DNA of 64,000 nucleotides from Phoronis australis (Eukaryota; Phoronida; Phoronidae), in contig NMRA01000076.1 of assembly GCA_002633005.1 (NCBI GenBank), forward strand, positions 996,748-1,060,747, in the 5' to 3' direction. Every line of letters starts with the position of its first letter. The stretch's first letter is position 1. Of the stretch, positions 36,501 through 48,500 are shown in pieces. The notes below the pieces were generated by a model. It was not told the DNA's origin. It searched no databases and worked only from the letters and a program-made list of their open reading frames with translations. The position numbers were made by a program, and so were the translations under genes.

Positions 36501-39500
36501 CCTCACTGGATCATGTGGTATTGCTCATTACTGAGCATAATTTATGTTGAATGTGAATCTCTGTAGATAACCAGTACCAATACAGCTAAAAAGACCATTT
36601 TCAGTTTAAATGTCACAGCTGTCAAATAGAAACAAATATTGGTGACATCTTAAGTGAGGCCCATTTATAACTAGTTGCAATGTTTTCACTCAATCAACTC
36701 CTGTGCATGTATATTAAGCCTACAGAAAACAGACATGTTCTTGGGTAAATATCTCTTTATATTCTTCACAACATAAAGAACTCCACAACAAAACAATACT
36801 AGTTTTACAGCTGCTATAAACACACCTACAGTAAAAAAAAAAATAAATTCTCGTTCAGATCAGTTTGATAATCAACGGCCTAAGCAAAAGTTAAGAGTTT
36901 TGGCAGAAGGCAGCTAGCAGTTAAGTGCAGGTGTCTTTGACGTGTACCTTTTATGACTGGCCTGCCAGACTGCCCAGTGACCATGTGACCGCCATTTGTG
37001 GGTGTAGACTGCTGCGCTTTCTGGCCCACCACCGCCCTCCAGGCGTGCTTAGATGACTCTTGTAACGTTGCATCACCAGTGGCGTCTGGCAGTTCCTTGA
37101 ACATATTCTTCATGGGGCCTGATTTGCCTGGAGAACCACGGCATTCTCAGAGGATAACAAATAGGAATCAATGTGAACAGATAGAGCTATTATTGAGCAG
37201 GCTCGACTAATGAGTATACATTAAAAGCAAGAAATATACAGTGTTCAGTGGTATCAGTAGCATAGTTTCCACATAAACAAGCACCCATGTGTGTGTGTGT
37301 GTCTACCAATAAAATACGAAACACTAAAAAATAACGCCACTGACATGACACAATTTTTCATCAAATGCTTATAGTCGCGTGCTGCTATGTGTAAATTTTT
37401 TGATCTGCAATGTTCATGGTGAGCACTACCACAGAAGCCCCCCCCCCCTAACAGTCCCAGCGTACTTGTCAAAACTTTATCCCAAAACATGTTGCAGTTG
37501 GCCTGGTCTATACCACACCTGAATAAGGTTCCACTCCACAAGTCCCACGACAGCTGTACTGTATATAAGTCAATTTGGTTACAATGAACTTTAGCTATCA
37601 CAAATGTTTAATAAGTTAAAGATGTGTTTGCATGCTTCTATCTATGCTCATGTATAGCAAGAACTGAACGACTGTGCTAGTTGAATATCAGCTATCCTAA
37701 ACAAGATGCAGTTGTATCCACTGACAACTTGTAGACGTGAAAACAAAAAATTCAATAGATGACCTTTGCCCTAATGACGTACCTTGGGGGCTCCCATGCC
37801 CCACATCATGCAGTGTTATTCCCCAACACCACGTCACTGTTTTTACTGAACACGGTTGAGTGATTTACGGCAGATCAGCTTTGACACAAAACTTGCTCTT
37901 AAAAACATTTTGCATTTTTCAACGTACTTCATGTTCACATCGTCACTAAATGTTGTGTTTCTAACTAATTTGACTGAGCAATCACAGAGATAAGCTCCAT
38001 ATTATGTCTCACAATAGATCACATTTCAACTAGAAGCACTCCGTGAGGAGCACAGGTTCTACAAGCCAGGGTTGCACTTCCTGGATGTAAGACATTCACG
38101 AAATTAGCGAGATCACTCAAGTCATTATGCTATAACCATTCATTACAATCAGACCAAGTGACTAAAGTAACTTTACTCACGAGTGCCTTGCACCTACAGA
38201 CACCAGCCCTGTTTATCGCTGTGTTTCAGTTGCAGTCAAACATACCCTTCAGCTTAATAAACTCTAGCATTTTAAGTTTTCTAAACTGGTGAGTATTTAA
38301 CAATGTCTAATTATAAGATCCAGTTATAAAGACCAACAATGCCTAAAATGCTTAAACTTCACATACCATTCAAGCTGAGACTCTGGTCCTTCTGTTTGTC
38401 TTTTTCTTCCAGCTTGTCTGTAGCCATCTTACGGATAACTGACGTCGGCGTGAAGGCTACAGGTACTGTTGGCTAGAACACCAATTATTAGACAAGTGTA
38501 AGATATCTCTCGTTCAATCACTACAGAGGTTTATGTGCATGCAAACTTAAAGGAACTTCACATGTACAATATACAATAGGCTTTGATGCACAGCTCTGTA
38601 ATGTCAATGTGACTGCTGTTGCCATCCAGAAGTGTTGCATATGACAAATGTACATAAATCACAAGCAGCAGATGTAAAGGTGCTCATCATTGGAGGGGTA
38701 CACGGACCAAAGTGACTGATTGTCCAATCAAATTTGGTCTAAACTGACTAACATTTACACCTCCACCAGTCAACAACTATTGGAAGTGTTACAACAGTCC
38801 CTGTAAATGTCTTCCTTCTGTGCATTGAACCCACCTTGATGGGTGTGGACGATGTTGAGACTGCAGGAGATGTTGGAGATCGTTCCCTGGAACACAAAAC
38901 ATAACGTTAAATCATATGGCCATGTTTCATGAGAATTGTGAATAAAAGTGATTTGCAATAGAATTTAGCTTTCAGTGACTGTGTCAACACGATATAGACT
39001 TTCATTTCTCCAAAACAATGGTGCTTAACTTTGATTTCAACAGATTTCAGTGAGGAATTAGCGAGCACACTACGATTCAGCTGTAGTTGGACTTTGTTCC
39101 GATTAAAATGGTACTTGATAAAATCGGCGTCTATGAGCTCCCCTACAATCAAAGCATCCGAGTATAAACACTTATGACTCACTGTTGTCTCTTGAGGTAA
39201 CGCTCCTTCTGTTCTTCCAGTTGTTTCCGGATACGTGCGTTCTTCAGGATGTTCTGGGTGTGGATGGCCAGCTCCTGGGGGGAGGGGACGCGAGGCACCA
39301 GGGGCACTGCCGTCTGTCGGGAGAATTGGGAACGGTGAAACTTTGGAGCCCCAAAGTTCGGAAAACACATACACCCAGATTATGGGCAAAGTTAACACTC
39401 TCCGATTACCTATACATTGATTGAGATAAAAGCATTACGTAAAGTGCATGTAACAACAGGCACTACACTTCACAAAACATCGTATCACTGTTTGAATGCA

Positions 39501-42500
39501 TTGATTCAAGAACTTAGAGGAAGTAGGCCCAGTAGACAGCTCCAACTTAACTTTTATAGTTTGTGAATTTCAGCGAAATTCCACCACCTTCGTTGGCACT
39601 ATGGCCGGAAAATCCGATTGAAAACAGATGAAAATAACACTTTATGTGTTACTAATACTGCAAAAATCACGTCAAAATTAGATGCTGCAGCAATATTTTG
39701 CACAGAAATTCCGAGGATTCACGACAAGGTTTCATGAACTTATGTCCAAGAGTACACCAACTTTTTTTTAATCACAACATCAAAGAGAAAGTAATCAGTA
39801 TGAATGGTTCTGTTACTACCACCAGTTCAAAGGTGTTGACTGCCATTAGACTTACTTGTAGAGCATTGGGTGATTGCCTGATGGCTGGTGACGGCTGGAG
39901 ATGTACAGGGTGGATGGGAGATGGTGCAGCCACATGGACGGGTGGCTGAGTTCCGAACACTGTAATATAATAGGAGGTTAGTGATGTAGAGGTTGGAAGG
40001 GAGATGGTAGAGTCACGTGTACCTATGGCTGGTACCAAACATTGTAACACAAGAGGTTAGAACAAGGTGGATGGGAGGTTAACAATGTACAGGGTTGATG
40101 GGAGATGGTGGAGCCTCGAGTGTAGGTGTGGCTGGGTACCAAACACTGTAATACAATATAGACAGTTAATGATGTAGTGAGTGGACCAAGGGTAACACTA
40201 CGGCAGATTACTGCGACCAGGACGATGTCTTCTAAACCTGAGTACAGCACAGCTCTGATAGCATAATAATCTATCCAAGTATTATTTATAATATCGCAAT
40301 ATGCACATGCTAATGAACTACCAGATTCATTTTCAATGAGCGCATTAGTTTGAGAAAATGCTGATTTACATCTCTCGACCAAATAGATCATGAATGCAAT
40401 TCTTGAACTTTAAACAAAGATGGCAGCACCAGCTCAACACCACGAACTGTTCTTTGTGTATAGCCAAACTCACTGCATCTGCTGAGAGACAGGGAGAGCG
40501 AGAGGGAGAGGGTGAGGGAGAGAGAGCGGGAGAGGGGAGGAGAGGGTGAAAGGGGAGAGGGAGAGGGGGAGGGCGAGACGGAGAGGGGGAGGGAGAGAGA
40601 GGGGAGGGAGAGGGGGAGACAGAGAGGGAGAGGGGGAGACGGAGAGGGAGAGGGGGAGACAGAGAGGGGGGACGGAGAGGGAGAGGGGGAGACGAAGAGG
40701 GAGAGACGGAGAGGGAGGGAGAATAAATTTATCACAGTGACCAATGTTACTTGAACACCCAGCCCACTGAGCTTATTAGTCACTTTAAAAAAATACAAGA
40801 ACAGTAATGCACATACAATTTGATATGAAGCTCAAAACATAAGAAATTATTGGTGAACAGAAAATTTTGTCGTCTCTTAAAAGCACTTTCTATTTATCTT
40901 GTCAGGTCATTACAAAAATTACTACATAAATAACAAGTTTGTCTTCAGAGCATAACAGGTCAAAATCTGGGAGAACAAATGTGATTTTATCAAACAAAAT
41001 TCTTAAATCTTCGTAAATAGGACAATGGCAAAGAAAATGAATTTCATCCTGAACAGCAAATTACAAAGCAAGCAAAATCTGTAACAGAGATCAGTGTTCA
41101 AATATCTACCAGTTTCAATATGAGGTGGGAGAATTCCAAAACGAAATTGTGACAAAAGTGATCGATGACATCTGGTCAAACAGGAACGTAAGTAGTTTCC
41201 ATTAAAAAAGTCCTTTTAAAAATTTTGTAGGTTCTTAATTTAGGTGAATGATTGACAGATGTAGTATTAACAACTCAAAGAAGTTTTATATAGCGCTACA
41301 CTCCAGTACACCTATGCTGCCTTCACTAGTGAATTCTGCAGCTGACACCCAGGAGCATGGTGCTTCATAAAAAATGTTTTAAGTAACAATTAAAACACTC
41401 CTCCTAAAATGAAAAGACAGGCTGCTTACTAATGGGTGACGGTGCAGTGGGAGTAGACTGCTTCTGCTGCAGCAGCGCCTGTGAGATGAATGCCTGTGGA
41501 GAGCTGATCAAGTGGACAGGGGACGGTGACTTGGTGACGATACTGGGCTGGTGTTGTAGGAGGCCCACCAGGTTGGCGTCACGCCGTGCGGCGAGGCTCT
41601 GCTGGATCTGCTGCTGCTGCACAGCCTGTGACTTGGCTATTTCCTGCAGTTGAGCCAGGCGTAAGTCAATCACAAGGTAAATTTGCAGTGTTCAAAATAA
41701 AGAGGCGCCTAACTATTGAGTGTATTGTACTGAAAGACAAACTACTACCACAGCACCAAATAAATCTCCGAAAACTGATAACCCTCAGATCACATCAAGC
41801 AACCCACATGTTGAGTTTTTCGAATGCTTACCAGATAGAAAAGCTTCAAGCAATTCCTGTTACGTTACCACCACACAAAATGCCAAAGGGGAGCTGCGAA
41901 ACTAGAAAACCCCAACCATACCAATTCTACCCAACAAAATTACCACCTATTATTTTCAAAGATTAAAAATGACCCAGGAGCCGTTAGTTTAAACTCTGGA
42001 TTTGTATGTTTAAAGACACTAACTACAACAGATTTTTGTTATTTTAGCTGTATAAAGCTAACCAGATAGTCCGAGCAAAGCCTCAGGAAAATTAGAAAAT
42101 GTGAGTTTAATCACTCAAATGTAGGGCTGTCAATTGATAATTGAAAAAAAACAAACTGCCATTAGGAACCACAGCGGTAGTCGAATCCGCCCATCTGCAA
42201 GTTAATAGGAATACAACTGCAAAATTTCAAAAGTATCTTACATGGGGTTTAGGAGATACAAGCATAGATGTGTGAAAAAATGTCACTAGGGGGCACCACA
42301 GTAGTTGGTCAAGTTTGAAAATTCATGTCTGTCACGCTCTTCTCAGTGGGAACACATCGGCCAATTTTCATAATGATCCTCTGCGTGAGTTGGCAGATAT
42401 AGAAGCGGATGATAAAAACGGACTAAAAATCATTCAAATGGTCAATAAAAGTAAGGTCCTGTCATCTTCATAATAGAATCTTGCTTGTCAAATTACATGA

Positions 42501-45500
42501 AAAAGCAAATTCAAGGAACTCTGAAGTTAAAGGCGAAGGCAACCTTTTTCCATATCATTTTGAGCTAAAATAAGGTTGGTTGGTTATCCTAGACATATTT
42601 TTCACTTAATTACAGCTTTTCGTAATTTTATTAATTATTCGTCCGCTTTTCCGGAAGTGACGTTTTAGGAGGCAAGCGCTTCCCGCCAATTTCTTTTCAC
42701 ATAGTCTGACTGTGAGAGATGCCGAGTCAGTCATTGTTCTACCTCGGTTGTGTTAAGTTCCGTCGTCGTTCGCTTTCATTTACTAGTCAGTCAACATGCC
42801 ACACTGTTGCTGCGTACCGGGATGTAGTAATTATCGGCNNNNNNNNNNNNNNNNNNNNNNNNNNNNNNNNNNNNNNNNNNNNNNNNNNNNNNNNNNNNNN
42901 NNNNNNNNNNNNNNNNNNNNNNNNNNNNNNNNNNNNNNNNNNNNNNNNNNNNNNNNNNNNNNNNNNNNNNNNNNNNNNNNNNNNNNNNNNNNNNNNNNNN
43001 NNNNNNNNNNNNNNNNNNNNNNNNNNNNNNNNNNNNNNNNNNNNNNNNNNNNNNNNNNNNNNNNNNNNNNNNNNNNNNNNNNNNNNNNNNNNNNNNNNNN
43101 NNNNNNNNNNNNNNNNNNNNNNNNNNNNNNNNNNNNNNNNNNNNNNNNNNNNNNNNNNNNNNNNNNNNNNNNNNNNNNNNNNNNNNNNNNNNNNNNNNNN
43201 NNNNNNNNNNNNNNNNNNNNNNNNNNNNNNNNNNNNNNNNNNNNNNNNNNNNNNNNNNNNNNNNNNNNNNNNNNNNNNNNNNNNNNNNNNNNNNNNNNNN
43301 NNNNNNNNNNNNNNNNNNNNNNNNNNNNNNNNNNNNNNNNNNNNNNNNNNNNNNNNNNNNNNNNNNNNNNNNNNNNNNNNNNNNNNNNNNNNNNNNNNNN
43401 NNNNNNNNNNNNNNNNNNNNNNNNNNNNNNNNNNNNNNNNNNNNNNNNNNNNNNNNNNNNNNNNNNNNNNNNNNNNNNNNNNNNNNNNNNNNNNNNNNNN
43501 NNNNNNNNNNNNNNNNNNNNNNNNNNNNNNNNNNNNNNNNNNNNNNNNNNNNNNNNNNNNNNNNNNNNNNNNNNNNNNNNNNNNNNNNNNNNNNNNNNNN
43601 NNNNNNNNNNNNNNNNNNNNNNNNNNNNNNNNNNNNNNNNNNNNNNNNNNNNNNNNNNNNNNNNNNNNNNNCAGAATACTCGCCGATGGAAAGTGGTGGC
43701 GACAATTGGTGAAAAATAGCACAAAACAAAAGTAGAATAGAACAGATTCGCACAGTAAGCTCAACGCAAAACCAAGTGGCGGGAAGCGCTTGCCTCCTAA
43801 AACGTCACTTCCGGAAAAGCGGACGAGTAATTAATAAAATTACGAAAAGCTGTAATTAAGTGAAAAATATGTCTAGGATAACCAACCAACCTTATTTTAG
43901 CTCAAAATGACATGGAAAAAGGTTGCCTTCGCCTTTAAAGAGGCAAACATAAAAAAATAAAATTGCCACTAGGGAGTGATTGGTCTGAAACTCACATTCA
44001 TCTCCATAGGAACACATCAGCTAAATTTCAGAAAGATTTTACAAAAGGTGTCAAATTTAGTAAAGATCCTGCAAATGGTTTAGGAGATACAGCCATGAGC
44101 GCATAAAAAAAACAAACTGTCACTAGGAGGTGCCACAGTAGTCAAAGTCATCAGAAATCATCGTCACCGTCCACTTCATAGTAAAAACATATATGCCAAT
44201 TTTCACAATTATCCTGAAAGCGGTTTGGTTGATCGAAGGGTGGACGCCAAAAACGGACTCAAAAACAGTAAATATGGCCACTAGGTGGCGCAAACTAGGT
44301 CGAATCCATCTGAAAACGGAAAGATAGCGTCACCTCACAAACAGAAGCCTGTACACCACATTTTATGAAAATACCTTGAGGACCTTTGAAGATACAGAGG
44401 TAAACGTAAAAAATAAAATTGCCACTAGGTGGCACACCAGTCGTCAGATCTGTTCGAAAGTCCTCATAGTCCGTTGCCATCATCATATAAATGCACTTAC
44501 TAAATTTAGTAAAGATCCAGCAAATGGTTTAGGAGATATAGCCAAAGGCACAAAAAAACAAAACTGCCACTAGGAGGCGCCACATTATTCGAAGTCGTCG
44601 GATAATCATTGTCAACCGTCCTCTTCATAGTAAGAGCATACATGTCAATTTTCCCAACCATGCTTAGAGCAGTTTGGTTGATAGAGGGGTGGACGCTAAA
44701 AAACAGACTCGAAAACAGTAAAAATGGCCACTAGGTGGCGCAAACTATATCGAATTCATCCGAAAACGGGAGGATACTGTCGTCTCACTAATAGATGCCT
44801 ATATACCAAATTTTGTGAAAATATGTTCAGGACCTTCGAAGATAGAGGTAAACATAAAAAATTAAAATTGCCACTAGGGGGCACACCAGTTGTCGGATCC
44901 GTCTGAAACTTCGCTCATGCCGTCCCATCCATGAAAGGAACAAGTGTTCAAAATTTCTTAAACATACGTCAATCAGTTTTGGAGGTAGAGCAGCCGACAC
45001 CGGACGGACGCCGGACACCAGACGGATGCCGGATGGACGGACAGGCAGAGATGACGGCATAATACATCCACAAATAAATATGTGGGTGCATAATAATGAA
45101 ACTTCAAGCAGTTTGGTGGATGGAAAAGGTGACGTCAAAAATTTTTAAATGGCCACCAGGTGGCGCAGAATCGATCAAATCCATCCGAAAATGAGAAGGC
45201 GTCACGTCTCCTTCATAGAAACCTATTTGCAAAATTTCATAATAAAAAACGATCACTAAACGTCGAATCTATCCTAAAACCTAAAACCTGTCATCATGTC
45301 TTTAATAGAAACCTATTTATCAAATTTTGTAAAAATCTGTCAAGATGTTTCAAAGATATAGAGGCCAATGAAAAAATTAGCCACAACGGGAGCACAGTGG
45401 TAGTTGGATCTGTTCAAATGTCGTCGTCCATTGTAAACCTCATATACATACACCAGCTAAATTTAATACAGATCCTGCAAAGGATTCAGGAGATATAGTT

Positions 45501-48500
45501 ATGGGCAAAAAATGACAGTATGAGGCGCCATAGTAGTCGAAGTCGTCAGAAAATCATCGTCAGCCGTCCACTTCACATAGGAACATGTATGCCAATTTTC
45601 ACAACCATCAATACAGTGGTTTGGATAATAGAAGGATGAACGTCAAAAACCAGACTCGAAAACAGTAAAAGTGGCCACTAGGAGGAACAAAACAACTCAA
45701 ATCCATCGGAAAACAAGAAAGTAGTGTCATCTCACCTATAAGCCAAGTTTTATGAAAATCCGTTGAGGACCTTTGAAGATACAAAGGAAAACGTAAAAAA
45801 CTAAAATTGGCAATAGGGAGCACACAGGTAGTCGGATCCATCTGAAAGTTCCCTCATGCTGTCCCAATCGTGAAAGGAACATATGTGCAAATTTTCATCA
45901 ACATACATCAATTTGAAAGGGTTTTTGAGATTAAGCAGCGGATGCTGGATGACGGACAGATGCTGGACGGGTGCCGGATGGACGCTGGATTTTTGAAAAA
46001 GTGACTAGAATGACACGTACACCAAAATTCTCAATGAAAAATGTACCTTCACACAAAAACACTGGTAGCAATGATAGCAATAGTTTACAGAGACAAGTGG
46101 CTATGGCTTGACTCACCTGCGCTAGTTTCTGTCTCTGCAGATGCTGCAGAATGGCAGTCTGTTGGCTAGGGGACAGTCGACTGGTCGTTGATGTCTGGAA
46201 ATAGGCAAATGACAGGAGTCAATCAAGACACGTTGTTTGTAACAAAATGCAATTGTGAGAGTTGTAGACAGTGGTCGAGAAACTGTGCTGGGCACCACAG
46301 GGGTCAACTGTGACTTGTCCAAAAAGTACCATTTTGTAACTTGTGATGTAAACCAGCATACTTAAGATTATGCTGGTACTTATCAACAAGTCATTGCATT
46401 TAGCCAAAGTATATACCAATAAAATTCATCTAAGACTTGTAAAAGAGTAGATTTTCTATAAGTAGAAAGCCCGTAGACTCTGGTATTAAACATTATACCA
46501 ATCTGTCATTAGCCACATATGGAGATTGTTCTAGGGTCCTTTGTAGCCTTAAGGTTGTCCTTCAGTCAATTGGAGGGCCTGAGCCATGTTACCTGTAACC
46601 CAGACTCACCTGCTGTTTAGGCTCATCATGCAGACCTCCTGTTGCTTTCATCATTCCCACCAGCTTGTTGAATGCTGCCATGTCTGTGGACACAGGCTGG
46701 GGCGACGGGGTTCGCCGCACCTGCCCAATAGACGGCACGGTGATGTCTGCTGTCGGGCTGTGGTGGATGGTCGCTTCCAGCTCGGCCACAGTGGTCACTT
46801 TACTGGTAGGAATGCCTGGAAATGAGGCAGGGTCGTGGCAGTGAGTATTACGGCCTGGCTTACATATTGCATCCAATAACTTGGTACGAATCATGTTAGC
46901 TGGCCTGAATCTGCCTGTTGAACCAACCAGTGAACTCTACTTAATCCTATATATTATCTTGTGTAATTAGGATGCCTAACTTGTTATACAACCAAAACAA
47001 TGGGTTTGCTATAAAAAAAACATGGACCAAGACAATCACGGTTTTCAAAGAACCGAATTGCAGCAATGCATGGGGTTTTAAAACCACATCTTCACAAATA
47101 ATGTTTTGAAGACATTAACAGTACAAATCATGCTACATTTATCTAAGAAATGAAAAGTAATTTTTCCATATGAAAGGAATGTTATAGTATCATTGCCACA
47201 CCCGGAGAAAACAGTAAATCAAAATGCAATTTCCAGCAAACTCAGAAACCTGAACAGAACCACACCATCACCACAAAGTAAAAGTTGGATATAAGCAAAT
47301 AAAGCAAGAGGCAAAAATGGGATACACTATACTATGTAAATCAAAGTGACGAGAGAGTGCAATCCATTTTGAAATAGAAGAAAACCAGTCGGTTTGAGCT
47401 GTTGATGAAAAATTTCCAAGCAATTAGTGTCAGTTTGCACGATGAATATAGAAGAATGCCGGGAAAAGAAACCGGAACCATGAATTTCTCTTCAAACACA
47501 AAGCATGAGAAGTCACTGAAGTCTAAAGCACACACACAGGCACTCACATGTTGTAAGCACGCAAGCAAATATGGTTTTCCAACTAAACACACTACTAGAG
47601 GCCAGTCCTGACACTACATCGTGCACACTTACTGGGCGGTAATTGAGACTGGAGCAAGCTAAGGGGCGGAGCCTCAGTGTCCAGCTCATCACTGACTGGC
47701 TGATTTTGGCCCAGGAGGAGGGCCTTAAGACTAGCCTCAACCTCCTTGGCTCCGCCACTTAGCTGCCCTGTCCTCGTGGGCGGGCTCTCGACCTTGGCGA
47801 CTGTCTTCTCTGGAATCGTCATGACAACAAAAGGTGATTGACACCATGAGCAAGGAACAAACGAACAGCGGTAAATGAAGATGTCAGAGATGGGACAACA
47901 AAAACTAACGATTACGCAACACAAGAGGTCCCATATATCAAATAATGAAATCCCATTAGAACAGCTTTCCGTTCAATGCAAAATAGCTGCAGTTAATTTA
48001 CGTACTCTACAGGTTCACATAAAATTTTAAACAAAACCTTTTGATCTAAACATCTTGGCTTACTTTGAGTAAAAACAATTCAAAAAGTTAACATTTTAAT
48101 TAGTGGTGGAAATCTTAACTATAAAATGTGCTAATATGCAACAGAGAACATGAATGATACTAATTACTAAGTTTAAAGATGCAGTAATACCTTTAGTGGT
48201 CTGTGTGTGAGATTTCTGTGCCTGTTGTAACAGAGCCATGAATTCACTCTGTGGCTTGGCCATATCCCGAGGGCTTGGCAGGCGACCCTTGGGTGACGGC
48301 GTGGGGCTTTTTTGATTACCAGATATCAGGTCTACAGCAAAAAAACATTTAATAAAGATTAGTAGGACTCCGACAGTAAACAATTTGTGCTTCATCTGGT
48401 CATGCAATCATTGCTTAGCTGATGTCTCAAGAAAGGGTAAGTGATATCGTAAATCTATGACAGCCAGTCAAAAACCCAAAATCGTGCCTTAATTAGACCA

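Larger units (their letters stand above)
42531..43934 (+). mobile_element. Kolobok-like DNA transposon (TTAA target site, THAP N-terminus)
   Basis: The ends are 158-bp inverted repeats (42531-42688 and 43777-43934) that differ at only about two positions. The element is flanked on both sides by TTAA (42527-42530 and 43935-43938), the target duplication used by Kolobok and piggyBac elements. The termini begin AGGCGAAGGC, not the CCY expected of piggyBac. An ATG at 42796 starts MPHCCCVPGCSNYR, the start of a THAP zinc finger, which Kolobok transposases carry. Almost all coding sequence is lost in the N gap, so the element's true length and whether the transposase is intact are unknown. The high repeat identity suggests a recent insertion. 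Orientation follows the THAP frame. Confidence 0.8.
42140..45990. repeat. Diverged ~150-bp-period satellite in an EIF4ENIF1 intron
   Basis: Diverged monomers repeat a common order: AAAATTGCCACTAGG(T/G)GGC, then a TCGNATCCNTC-GAAA block, then a CAAATTTNNTGAAAATC block, then GACCTTNGAAGATANAGAGG. Motif-to-motif spacing in the clearest part is 158, 144, 145, 161 and 143 bp (44120, 44278, 44422, 44567, 44728, 44871). A higher-order period near 455-480 bp is also visible (44105, 44563 and 45518 start similar blocks). GGACGGA/GCCGGA-rich tails occur near 44990-45040 and 45940-45990. The array is split by the transposon at 42531-43934. It lies between coding exons 12 and 13. Confidence 0.85.

Noticed and set aside
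40388-40798. Ser/Pro/Leu-rich or Arg/Glu/Gly-rich proteins from both strands
   Set aside because: Low-complexity translation of the purine tract in an EIF4ENIF1 intron.
42719-43764. Five long open frames on both strands, about 300-340 codons each
   Set aside because: They consist almost entirely of Ns from the assembly gap. Only the 14-residue THAP-like start at 42796 is real sequence of interest.
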